Numbered from the stretch's first letter, positions 1-7,018 are shown. The stretch is DNA of 10,970 bases from Cellvibrionales bacterium (GCA_018668095.1 JABIQF010000014.1:1-10970); one strand, 5' to 3'. Program-made: numbers and translations. The notes: a model not told the origin generated them from the letters alone.

Positions 1-272
1 ACAACACTTTGCGTGGCGATGCCGGCATGGTCGGTGCCAACTTGCCATAAGGTGGTTTTATCATTCATACGTTGGTAGCGAGTCAGCGCATCCATAATCG
101 TATGTTGGAAGGCATGACCCATATGCAGGCTGCCGGTGACATTGGGAGGGGGAATCATGATGCAAAAGGGGTCTTTGCCTTGTTCATCACTGTTAGGCTC
201 AAAATAGCCTTTTTCTTCCCAGCGTTTATACCAGCGTTGCTCGATATCTTGCGGTTGAAACGTTTTATCCAT
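1..272 (-). CDS. valS: Valyl-tRNA synthetase, N-terminal part (cut by window edge)
   Basis: This is the first 90 codons of a class I aminoacyl-tRNA synthetase that charges tRNA-Val in the cytoplasm. The protein begins MDKTFQPQDIEQRWYKRWEE. It carries the segment PPPNVTGSLHMGHAF (about residues 41-55), which contains the class I HIGH-type ATP-binding signature as HMGH (residues 50-53). The later stretch around GTDHAGIATQ is also typical of ValRS. The start ATG at 272 fits the usual ValRS N-terminus; no strong Shine-Dalgarno is visible upstream. The KMSKS loop, editing domain and C-terminal coiled coil lie outside the window. It follows holC after 158 nt, the usual gammaproteobacterial order pepA-holC-valS, but the gap is wide enough for an own promoter. 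The assignment is certain at family level. Confidence 0.97.
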   Translation of the reverse strand, partial: MDKTFQPQDIEQRWYKRWEEKGYFEPNSDEQGKDPFCIMIPPPNVTGSLHMGHAFQHTIMDALTRYQRMNDKTTLWQVGTDHAGIATQSV

Positions 273-430
273 GGTAAATAATCTGACTCTATAGTTGAAA
301 GCGCGGCCTTAGGGTTCGTCACTGCGGACTAATGCAATTAAGCGAGGAATTCTAACCTAGATTGCCGAATGGTGTTAGCTGAGAAGGGGGTGAATTATGG
401 TGAGGAGGTGAAGGTTTCTGACGCTTAATG

Positions 431-892
431 CTAAAGATTATGTACTTCTAGCGGATAACCTCGGTCGCGGTAGTATTTATAGCGTTGGCGAGATTTTGCT
501 TTTGCTTCATCGGTGCCCATTACGACTTCGGCGACACGCGTAAAACGACTAAAACATTCGGGGGTTTCTTCGGTTAAATTGACTAATACATCATGATGAT
601 CACGGGGATCACCAGAACAGGCGACTAAAATTTCGCCCGTTGCTGATGCCGCATCATCGATCTTGCTATGATCTTCACTTTCTTTGCTAGCCATTTCAGA
701 GCTATGCGGTAAAAAACTATTGGGCCTGAAAGTCCAGAGTAATTTATCGACCGCTGCCATATGTTCTTCGTTAGCAGTGTGAAGGTATACATCACACTGC
801 TTGCGAAAGGCTTTTTCTGTTAGTCGGCAAGCAAAGTTCCAATAATCGTCGAGCGTGTTGATATTGGTAATATAAAAATCAATTTTCGTCAT
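431..892 (-). CDS. holC: DNA polymerase III subunit chi
   Basis: HolC is the chi subunit of the DNA polymerase III holoenzyme. In E. coli it pairs with psi (HolD) in the clamp-loader complex and contacts the C-terminus of single-strand binding protein. The 153-residue protein starts MTKIDFYI and then shows the family pattern of a helix (about residues 15-32, LDDYWNFACRLTEKAFRKQ), a strand with VYLHTA, and LLWTFRPNSFLPHS (about residues 51-65). A polar, acidic stretch (about 66-85) precedes the second strand GEILVACSGD. The C-terminal half has VLVNLTEETPECFSRFTRVAEVV and ends with a basic YKYYRDRGYPLEVHNL tail, as in other HolC proteins. The acidic linker makes it slightly longer than typical family members near 150 residues. 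It lies 31 nt downstream of pepA and is probably co-transcribed with it. Confidence rests on family pattern and synteny. Confidence 0.93.
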   Translation of the reverse strand: MTKIDFYITNINTLDDYWNFACRLTEKAFRKQCDVYLHTANEEHMAAVDKLLWTFRPNSFLPHSSEMASKESEDHSKIDDAASATGEILVACSGDPRDHHDVLVNLTEETPECFSRFTRVAEVVMGTDEAKAKSRQRYKYYRDRGYPLEVHNL

Positions 893-923
893 GTTGTTTT
901 TATTCTTCTTATTTGAGTGACGT

Positions 924-2420
924 TTAAACGGCTGCTTTACCGGCGAGTGATATTAAATACTGACAAAGTAATCCGACCGGTCGGCCGCTAGCACCTTTAC
1001 CACCGGCTTGGCCCCAGGCAGTACCGGCAATGTCTAAATGTGCCCAACGGTATTTTTCGGTAAATTCTGATAAAAAGCAGGCGGCGGTAATAGTGCCTGC
1101 ACCACCGGCTGCGATATTGCCAAGATCAGCAAACGGTGAGCTGAGTTGTTTTTTATACACATCCCATAGCGGTAGTTGCCAAGCGCGGTCGGCGCTATCA
1201 GTACCTGCGGCTAATAAACTATTGGCTAAATCGTCATCATTACTTAATAAACCACTGGCATGATGACCTAACGCCATAATACAGGCGCCGGTTAAGGTGG
1301 CGATATCAACCACCGATTCTGGCTTGAAGCGCTCTACGTAGGTTAATGCATCGCATAATACGAGGCGGCCTTCGGCATCGGTGTTTAATACTTCAATGGT
1401 TTTACCCGACATGCTAGTGACAACGTCGCCCGGTTTTGTCGCGCGGCTTGATGGCATGTTTTCTGCTGCTGGGATAACGCCAATAACGTTAAGCGGCAGT
1501 TTCATTTCTGCAATGGCTGAAAGGGTGCCGATAACGCTGGCTGCACCACACATATCAAATTTCATTTCATCCATTCTGGCGCCAGGTTTAAGGCTGATGC
1601 CGCCGGAATCAAAGGTGATGCCTTTGCCTACTAATACATGGGGCTTCTGACTTTTTTTGCCGCCTTGATAATTGATAACCATTAATTGCGATTCTTCTAC
1701 GCTGCCATGACCCACAGAAAGTAGTGAATCCATGCTAAGCGCTTGCATTTGTTTTTCACCTAAAACAGTGGTTTTAATGGCCGTATGCTGTCTGGCTAGC
1801 TTACGTGCTTGGCTAGAGAGGTATTTAGGTGTGCAAATATTACCGGGTAAGTTACCGAGCTCACGAGCAATATTAATGCCTTGGCCAATAGCAACCCCTT
1901 GCGTTATCGCTTGACGATTGGCAGCTGTGCTATCGGCATTGACGATACTTAGGCGAGCAAGTGTAACGGGGTTCTTTTTGCTTGGCTTAGTGGTGGTGTA
2001 GAGATAAGTGGTGCGCGCAATACGAGCGGCGATTTGCTGTAATGCCCAGCTAGTCGGAACCGCTTTGATGGTTTTAAGGCTGCCTAATACTGCGCAATGT
2101 TTACCCGGTAAGCCGGTTACTGCTTTAGCCAGTGAGTCGCAGGCTTTAACGAGCGCTTGGCGGCTCAGCTTGTCTTTGTCGCCCAAACCCCATAATACAA
2201 TGCGATTAGCTGCTGTTCCGGCGATTCCTCTCAGCGTAACGGTTTCACCTGAATGACCATTAAAATCATCGCTGGCGAGTATTTTAGCTAATTGTTTTTG
2301 GCTCGCTTTGTCTATGGCTCGACTATCGCTATTGAGTTTGAGATCTTCATAGACAGGAATAACGAGGGTGTCGCAGGCAAAAGTGGCTAGATCGGTGGTT
2401 GATTTAAGGGTGGCACGCAT
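924..2420 (-). CDS. pepA: Leucyl aminopeptidase (aminopeptidase A, peptidase family M17)
   Basis: This is a cytosolic two-metal exopeptidase that removes N-terminal residues from peptides. The 498-residue length is normal for bacterial PepA. The N-terminal domain (about 1-160) is variable. The C-terminal catalytic domain holds the metal-binding segment VGKGITFDSGGISLKP (about 264-279) with K266 and D271, the catalytic-type K278, D289, and the M17 signature NTDAEGRL (346-353) giving D348, E350 and R352. These correspond to the E. coli metal ligands and active-site residues. In E. coli PepA is also a DNA-binding protein (carAB repression, Xer recombination at cer); whether this one binds DNA cannot be seen here. 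The ATG at 2420 has a GAG-containing purine stretch about 7 nt upstream. It heads the pepA-holC-valS cluster and is divergent from prfB. Confidence 0.97.
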   Translation of the reverse strand: MRATLKSTTDLATFACDTLVIPVYEDLKLNSDSRAIDKASQKQLAKILASDDFNGHSGETVTLRGIAGTAANRIVLWGLGDKDKLSRQALVKACDSLAKAVTGLPGKHCAVLGSLKTIKAVPTSWALQQIAARIARTTYLYTTTKPSKKNPVTLARLSIVNADSTAANRQAITQGVAIGQGINIARELGNLPGNICTPKYLSSQARKLARQHTAIKTTVLGEKQMQALSMDSLLSVGHGSVEESQLMVINYQGGKKSQKPHVLVGKGITFDSGGISLKPGARMDEMKFDMCGAASVIGTLSAIAEMKLPLNVIGVIPAAENMPSSRATKPGDVVTSMSGKTIEVLNTDAEGRLVLCDALTYVERFKPESVVDIATLTGACIMALGHHASGLLSNDDDLANSLLAAGTDSADRAWQLPLWDVYKKQLSSPFADLGNIAAGGAGTITAACFLSEFTEKYRWAHLDIAGTAWGQAGGKGASGRPVGLLCQYLISLAGKAAV

Positions 2421-2798
2421 AGTTTGACTCGCTCAATTAAATATTTAGATGCTGTAAAAGCAGACGTTATGGTTGAATCGCGTCTGTTTTGTAAGAAGGG
2501 CATGAGACTGTTTTTTTATCATTAAGTTGCTGTTGTTATTGATACTGCTGCTGACCCTCGTTCTTTCATCTATTGTCGATTTTGCAGCATAAGAGTCAAG
2601 TGATTTGTGTTGCATTAGTCCGATATTACTCCGATTAGCAATCATCAGCTTTAGTGTGGGCCTAATGTCAGTTATTACTCGCCGCCGCAAGAGCATTTGA
2701 GTATAATCTTGCGCTTTATTTTGTTGTTTGATTTGCCGCCGTTTAGATTACTGTCAAAACGTTCGCAATCAATTAAAAGCACTGAGAAAACGACGTTA
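2421..2798. other. Divergent pepA / prfB intergenic region
   Basis: This 378-nt region separates pepA (leftward) from prfB (rightward) and must carry promoters for both. A perfect TATAAT hexamer at 2702-2707 points toward prfB, about 92 nt upstream of its ATG, but there is no good -35 at 16-18 nt spacing. A hairpin at 2457-2490 lies close to pepA. I see no convincing gene; the open frame on the minus strand at 2445-2696 has a low-complexity, unfamiliar translation. In many gammaproteobacteria pepA is divergent from lptF, which is absent here. Confidence 0.5.
2457..2490. terminator. Hairpin upstream of pepA, possible bidirectional terminator or leader structure
   Basis: CAGACG (2461-2466) pairs with CGTCTG (2481-2486) across a 14-nt loop. 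The stem extends outward by one G-U and three A-U pairs, because A residues lie on the left and TTTT on the right. That makes it terminator-like on both strands. It sits about 37 nt upstream of the pepA ATG, so on the minus strand it could be a 5' leader hairpin or attenuator instead. The function is not determined. Confidence 0.35.
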
Positions 2799-3897
2799 AT
2801 GTTAGAAACTAATCCGCAGCAAACCAGCCTCAAAGATCTTTTTGGTCGCGTCGATATCCTTAGGGGGTATCTTTGACTATGCGAACAAAAAAGAAGAGCT
2901 GACTGAGGTCGAATTAGAGCTGGCCGAGCCTGCGGTTTGGGATAATCCTGATAAAGCGCAACAATTAGGCAAACAACGCGCCGCCTTAGAAGGCGTAGTA
3001 GGCGTTATTGATAAGCTTGATATTGGCATTGCCGATGCCAAAGACTTGCTTGATATGGTGATTGAAGACGATGACGCTGAGGCCTTAGAGTCTGTCGATG
3101 CTGAAATTGCTGAGCTAGAAAGTTTGTTGGCGGTGTTGGAATTTCGCCGTATGTTCTCGGGTGAGATGGATCCAAACAATGCCTTCCTCGATATTCAATC
3201 GGGCTCGGGCGGAACAGAAGCACAAGATTGGGCTGAAATGCTGTTGCGCATGTATTTGCGTTGGGGTGAAGCTAAGGGCTTTAAAGTCGATTTAATGGAA
3301 GCTTCTGCGGGTGATGTTGCGGGTATTAAAAGTGCGACCATTCAGTTTCAGGGTGAATATGCCTTTGGTTGGTTACGCACTGAGACGGGAGTGCACCGCT
3401 TAGTGCGTAAATCACCTTTCGATTCTGGCAGCCGCCGACATACTTCTTTTGCCTCTATATTTGTCTCTCCCGAAGTGGATGAAAATATCGAAGTCGATAT
3501 TGATCCTTCTGATGTGCGAACGGATACCTATCGTGCCTCGGGTGCGGGTGGTCAGCATGTTAATAAAACCGATTCGGCGGTGCGTTTAACGCATATCCCT
3601 ACAGGCACGGTTGCTCAATGTCAGGATGCGCGTTCGCAGCATCAAAACCGTGATAAAGCATGGAAGATGTTAAAAGCCAGACTGTATGAATTGGAAATGC
3701 AAAAATTAAATGCTGAAAAACAATCGTTAGAAGATGGAAAGTCGGATATTGGCTGGGGAAGTCAGATTCGATCTTATGTTTTAGATGATCAACGCATTAA
3801 AGATTTACGCACTGGCACCCAAACCAGTAATTGTCAAAATGTGTTGGATGGCGATATTGATCAGTTTATTGAGGCATCGTTAAAACAGGGGCTTTGA
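2799..3897 (+). CDS. prfB: Peptide chain release factor 2, with programmed +1 frameshift (join 2799..2873, 2875..3897)
   Basis: RF2 recognises UGA and UAA stop codons on the ribosome and triggers release of the finished peptide. Translation starts at ATG 2799 and runs 25 codons to an in-frame UGA at 2874-2876. Skipping one base (T2874) puts the ribosome in the frame that continues with Asp26 (GAC 2875-2877) to the UGA at 3895-3897. The product is 365 residues, the same length as E. coli RF2. The stop-codon-reading tripeptide SPF is at residues 205-207 and the hydrolysis motif GGQ at 250-252, exactly the E. coli numbering. The residue at position 246 is Ala (RASGAGGQ); E. coli K-12 has the less active Thr there. 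The gene's own terminator is also UGA. lysS follows after 87 nt. A gene model starting at an upstream-of-Asp26 TTG in the second frame would be wrong, as it omits the native N-terminus. Confidence 0.97.
2862..2877 (+). promoter_or_regulatory. prfB programmed +1 ribosomal frameshift site
   Basis: The site reads AGGGGG-TAT-CTT-TGA-C. AGGGGG (2862-2867) is an internal Shine-Dalgarno-like sequence a few bases before the slippery CTT codon (2871-2873), which is followed by UGA in a weak termination context (UGAC). Pairing of the internal SD with 16S rRNA plus slow UGA decoding lets the tRNA-Leu slip from CUU to UUU. This is the known autoregulatory loop: low RF2 favours frameshifting and more RF2. 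The core is identical to the E. coli element, and the UGA occupies codon 26 in both. Confidence 0.97.
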
Positions 3898-3984
3898 TGT
3901 GTGGTTGTAAAAACAACTGCTTCAATGAACAACGAATAAGTTAAACTAATAATCTCACTTAAGTAAAAACCAAGAGCAAGCATT

Positions 3985-5508
3985 ATGAGCGACAAGCAAG
4001 ATACAACATCGTCTACTTCTAACAGCAGCGTTTCTGATAGCAGCGAAGAGAATAAACTCGTTGCTGAGCGTCGTGCTAAGTTGGCGACTATTCGAGAAGC
4101 AGGTGTTGCTTTTCCTAATGATTTTCGTCGCGATAGCCTTGCCAGTGAATTGCAAGCTGAGTTAGGTGAGCAAGATAAACCGACACTAGAAGCGCTTAAT
4201 CGTCCTGCCAGTGTTGCTGGTCGCATTATGAATCAGCGCGGTCCGTTTATTGTGTTGCAAGATGTTTCTGGTCGAATTCAATTGTATGTCGATAAAAAAT
4301 CATTGCCAGAAGATTTGGTCGCAAAAATTAAGAGCTGGGATATTGGCGATATTGTTTCTGCTTCTGGCCCGGTGCATAAGTCGGGCAAAGGTGATTTGTA
4401 TGTGTATATAGAAGACGCCAAGTTATTAACGAAATCATTACGTCCTTTGCCGGATAAATTTCATGGCCTTGCTGATACTGAAATTCGCTATCGTCAGCGC
4501 TATGTTGATTTAATTATGAATGAAGAAGTGCGAGATGTTTTTGCTCTGCGTTCACGTATTATTAATGAGATTCGTCAATTTTTAGTTGAGCGTCAGTTTA
4601 TGGAAGTGGAGACGCCAATGTTACAGGCGATTCCTGGTGGCGCAACGGCGAGACCGTTTGTGACGCATCATAATGCCTTAGATATGGATATGTATTTGCG
4701 TATTGCTCCCGAGCTTTACTTAAAGCGTTTAGTGGTCGGTGGTTTTGAACGGGTGTTTGAAATTAATCGTAACTTCCGAAATGAGGGTTTATCGACGCGT
4801 CATAATCCTGAATTCACCATGATCGAGTTTTATCAGGCCTATGCTGATTATCAAGATTTGATGGATTTAACTGAGGCGATGTTGCGCACAGTCGTTAGCA
4901 AAGTATTTTCTCGTACCCAGCTTGATTACCAAGGTCATTCATTGGAATTTGGCCAGCCTTTTAGACGTATGACAGTATTAGAGTCAATTTTGGCGTTTAA
5001 TCCTGATTTGTCGTTGAGTGATTTGTCCGATAGAGCATCAGCGGCAAAAGTGGCAGATGATCTTGGCATTGTGGTTAAAGATATTTATGGTTTAGGTAAA
5101 ATACAGATAGAAATTTTTGATAAGACGGTTGAAGAAAAGCTGATTGAGCCTACCTTTATTACGGCTTATCCTACAGAAGTTTCGCCGCTAGCACGTCGTA
5201 ATGATGATAATCCGTTTGTGACGGATCGCTTTGAGTTTTTTGTTGCGGGTCGTGAAATTGCTAATGGTTTTTCTGAGCTCAATGATGCTGAAGATCAAGC
5301 TGAGCGCTTTCAGCGTCAAGTGGCTGAAAAAGATGCCGGTGATATTGAGGCAATGCACTTTGATGCCGACTATATTGCGGCACTCGAGTATGGTTTGCCG
5401 CCAACAGCGGGTGAGGGCATAGGCATTGACCGTTTAGTGATGCTACTGACTGATTCGGCATCAATACGCGACGTATTATTATTTCCAGCGATGCGCCTTA
5501 ATAGCTAA
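3985..5508 (+). CDS. lysS: Lysyl-tRNA synthetase, class II
   Basis: This enzyme attaches lysine to tRNA-Lys in the cytoplasm. The 507-residue length matches bacterial class II LysRS. After a Ser/Thr/acidic, low-complexity N-terminus (residues 1-24), the anticodon-binding OB-fold lies at roughly 60-150 (VAGRIMNQRGPFIVLQDVSG). The catalytic core follows. Class II motif 2 is at about 254-275, with FEINRNFRNEG and the conserved Arg/Glu pair R265 and E267. Motif 3 is at about 476-490 (GEGIGIDRLVML) with R483. The YRQRYVDLI segment preceding the core is also characteristic. ATG 3985 follows a purine-rich AAGAGCAAG stretch. It lies 87 nt after prfB, the same gene pair as in E. coli, and is probably co-transcribed. 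I see no clear intrinsic terminator immediately after it. Confidence 0.97.
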   Translation: MSDKQDTTSSTSNSSVSDSSEENKLVAERRAKLATIREAGVAFPNDFRRDSLASELQAELGEQDKPTLEALNRPASVAGRIMNQRGPFIVLQDVSGRIQLYVDKKSLPEDLVAKIKSWDIGDIVSASGPVHKSGKGDLYVYIEDAKLLTKSLRPLPDKFHGLADTEIRYRQRYVDLIMNEEVRDVFALRSRIINEIRQFLVERQFMEVETPMLQAIPGGATARPFVTHHNALDMDMYLRIAPELYLKRLVVGGFERVFEINRNFRNEGLSTRHNPEFTMIEFYQAYADYQDLMDLTEAMLRTVVSKVFSRTQLDYQGHSLEFGQPFRRMTVLESILAFNPDLSLSDLSDRASAAKVADDLGIVVKDIYGLGKIQIEIFDKTVEEKLIEPTFITAYPTEVSPLARRNDDNPFVTDRFEFFVAGREIANGFSELNDAEDQAERFQRQVAEKDAGDIEAMHFDADYIAALEYGLPPTAGEGIGIDRLVMLLTDSASIRDVLLFPAMRLNS

Positions 5509-5883
5509 TATCATTGTATAGAAGCGTGTTTGTTTGAGATGGAATCATTACAGCTATTCGCTTTATGAATCACAATTCAGCGCCTCAAAGATAAGTTAGT
5601 CTCTGTATCGGGAAAAGCGTTTAGATTCCTATGGATATCGTTTACTATAGGGGTTATCAAGGATGAGGGGGCGATAAATGGCCTCGTATTGTTCTTCGCG
5701 ATAGGGATACTGGCGCGATATGGCATGGTGCGACGAAAAAGTAGTAGTGCAGTAACAGTAGTAGTGCAGTAACAGTAGTAGTGCAGTAACAGTAGTAGTG
5801 CAGTAACAGTAGTAGTGCAGTAACAGTACTGCTTTTATCTTTTTCGTTTATATCTAATGAAGAAAAATAGGTTTTGAATCACA
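5509..5883. other. lysS-lipoprotein intergenic region with tandem array
   Basis: This gap of 375 nt has no convincing intact gene. Its right half is occupied by a 17-bp tandem array (5740-5828). Its left half on the minus strand is open toward a TAG at 5629-5631 and reads a protein-like sequence (RQYPYREEQYEAIYRP, then LILDNPYSKRYP). This lacks a start codon because it runs into the array and could be the 3' remnant of a lost gene. A small hairpin (GCAGTA 5817-5822 with TACTGC 5827-5832, followed by a T-rich run) closes the array and might act as a weak terminator. Confidence 0.5.
5740..5828. repeat. Tandem array, 5 perfect copies of a 17-bp unit plus 4 nt
   Basis: The unit AGTAGTAGTGCAGTAAC occurs at 5740-5756, 5757-5773, 5774-5790, 5791-5807 and 5808-5824 with no mismatches, followed by a partial AGTA. 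The perfect identity suggests recent expansion or ongoing slippage, making this a variable-number tandem repeat candidate. There are no spacers, so it is not a CRISPR. The array contains TAA on the plus strand but no stop codon in any minus-strand frame. It ends about 56 nt before the TTG start of the lipoprotein gene, so copy number could change the promoter or leader geometry there. Confidence 0.95.
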
Positions 5884-6471
5884 TTGAGTGCTAAGTATTT
5901 ACAGATGACTGTATCGGTTGGCTTAATTGCCTTACTAACGGCCTGTGTCTCAACGCCTCTTGAGCATTCTGCGAGCCCTATCGATCATCGTGCTCAAAAA
6001 ACCACAGCTTCTACAACAGCTACTCCCTCACCTATGGCTTGCGAGCCTGATATCGATTTAGCCACAGAATCCGTGTTGCGTAAGTTGGCCTTAGCCAATG
6101 AGTGGCATACGGCAAAGCAATATCAAAGCGCTTTTGAAGCCTATGAATCGGCATTGGCTGAGCACAGTAGTTTGTTGTCAGATGCTTATGCGCTTTGGGG
6201 TATTATTGCATTACGTCTTGATAGAGAAAATCCAGCCTATAGTCGAGAGGCTGCACAAACGGCTATTTATGTATTGGACCAGCGCGCCCAACAAGCGATG
6301 AGTGGAGAAGCTTCTAATGAGGCACGTTTACTTTGGTTTAGTGCTGGGCTCATGATTGCTGCTGATGCCAGTAAAGATCAAGTTATGGCTGAAAACATTC
6401 AGCTCAATAAAGAGTTAGCTCAGCGCGAAGAAGCCATACAACGTTTACGTGAGTTAACCTTAGGTAAATAG
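5884..6471 (+). CDS. Putative outer-membrane lipoprotein with TPR-like helices and C-terminal coiled coil, function unknown
   Basis: I do not recognise a specific family. The N-terminus is a lipoprotein signal peptide: a short basic/polar start, a hydrophobic segment (about 9-18), and the lipobox LTAC with the modified Cys at residue 21. Val at +2 rather than Asp suggests outer-membrane sorting. A Ser/Thr-rich linker (about 23-50) leads to a helical domain (about 58-135; AKQYQSAFEAYESALAEHSS is TPR-like). A charged coiled coil ends the protein (about 168-193, ENIQLNKELAQREEAIQRLR). That tail is loosely reminiscent of QseG/YfhG-type lipoproteins, but no qseE or qseF neighbour is visible, so the resemblance is weak. 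The start is uncertain. TTG 5884 has only AGG about 12 nt upstream, ATG 5905 would shorten the signal peptide, and an in-frame ATG at 5857 is cut off by UGA at 5875-5877. A strong terminator follows. Confidence 0.7.
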   Translation: MSAKYLQMTVSVGLIALLTACVSTPLEHSASPIDHRAQKTTASTTATPSPMACEPDIDLATESVLRKLALANEWHTAKQYQSAFEAYESALAEHSSLLSDAYALWGIIALRLDRENPAYSREAAQTAIYVLDQRAQQAMSGEASNEARLLWFSAGLMIAADASKDQVMAENIQLNKELAQREEAIQRLRELTLGK

Positions 6472-6543
6472 TTTTTACCTTATTCTAATTTTCTCTATTC
6501 TCTTTCTGTTTTTTTCCTTTCCGTTTTTTTTATTTTAATTGAT

Positions 6544-6602
6544 TTAAACAACACAAAAATGATCTAAAAATATAATTTTTAGATCATTTTTGTGTTGTTT
6601 AA
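6544..6602 (+). terminator. Perfect 27-bp inverted repeat, probable intrinsic terminator of the lipoprotein gene
   Basis: The left arm (6544-6570) and right arm (6576-6602) are exact reverse complements over 27 bases, separated by the 5-nt loop TATAA. The first loop bases can also pair. Beyond a one-base bulge (T6543) two more pairs can form. A T-rich tract (TCTTTTTATTT) follows on the plus strand, and the element starts 73 nt after the lipoprotein stop, so a rho-independent terminator is the simplest reading. The stem is unusually long and AT-rich for a terminator, so a mobile palindromic element cannot be excluded. Confidence 0.7.
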
Positions 6603-6822
6603 TCTTTTTATTTAATATTTTTTTATCGTATTTTTATTATGAGTTTGCTTGAACGAAATGATAGAACAAGCGTCATAAATAAACTGGCTTTTTATCTTGT
6701 ATTTTTTTTTGTTTATTTTATAAGATTCAAAGTGAGCGATTTATTTAGATTGTAACTAACAGGTGTTTTTATTTGCACTTTAGAAATGGAAATTTTTTCA
6801 CATAAATTCTTCAGATGTTTTT

Positions 6823-6854
6823 CGACATTCCGACATTCCGACATTCCGACATTT
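6823..6854. repeat. Short direct repeat, four copies of CGACATTC (last copy one mismatch)
   Basis: CGACATTC is repeated head to tail at 6823-6830, 6831-6838 and 6839-6846, with a fourth copy CGACATTT at 6847-6854. It lies about 170 nt upstream of csrA. It may be slipped-strand expansion or an array of protein-binding sites; nothing else in the sequence decides. Confidence 0.9.
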
Positions 6855-6907
6855 CAATGATCCGATCTCTTTATAGCTTTATGTGCTAGGCACTAACAGC
6901 CTTTTAT

Positions 6908-7018
6908 ATACAAATGGATTTATTAACAATATGGATAATATTATGCTGAATTATAGCTTTGTTTTTTTGAGTATTTTTTTCTCGATAGGTAATCATAATT
7001 AACATGGAGGGTGGAATA
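6908..7018 (+). promoter_or_regulatory. csrA leader with four GGA motifs, candidate CsrA autoregulatory sites
   Basis: CsrA proteins bind RNA at GGA motifs, often within ACARGGA-like contexts and overlapping the Shine-Dalgarno. The leader contains GGA at 6916-6918, 6933-6935, 7006-7008 and 7013-7015. The third lies in AACATGGAGG and overlaps the Shine-Dalgarno (GGAGG 7006-7010, 10 nt before ATG 7021). This layout would let CsrA block its own translation, as known for E. coli csrA. Whether all four are transcribed depends on a start site I cannot place. Confidence 0.5.

Noticed and set aside
1381..1650. 89-codon open frame antisense to pepA
   Set aside because: It lies opposite the conserved catalytic core of pepA and has no recognisable features.
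2445..2696. 83-codon open frame on the minus strand between pepA and prfB
   Set aside because: The translation shows no recognisable domain, it lies in a promoter region, and its composition (Asn/Ser/Lys runs) looks like translated non-coding AT-rich DNA.
3501..3530. TGATCC-N18-TACCTA inside prfB, resembling the ECF11 promoter
   Set aside because: It lies in conserved coding sequence with a poor -10 and without the GCG-TAT junction; coincidence is likely.
2842..3897. prfB as a single frame from a TTG start
   Set aside because: The true start is ATG 2799 with a programmed frameshift; the TTG model translates the frameshift site in the wrong frame and gives a non-homologous N-terminus.
3861..4226. 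121-codon open frame antisense to prfB end and lysS start
   Set aside because: It is antisense to two certain genes; its Ser/Leu-rich sequence is a shadow of the lysS frame.
5740..5828. CRISPR array
   Set aside because: The units are contiguous 17-bp copies without unique spacers and there are no cas genes.
6858..6888. TGATCC upstream of csrA as a possible sigma-E promoter
   Set aside because: At 17-18 nt spacing the -10 position reads ATGTGC or TGTGCT, not a TA-rich hexamer as in the two good sites.
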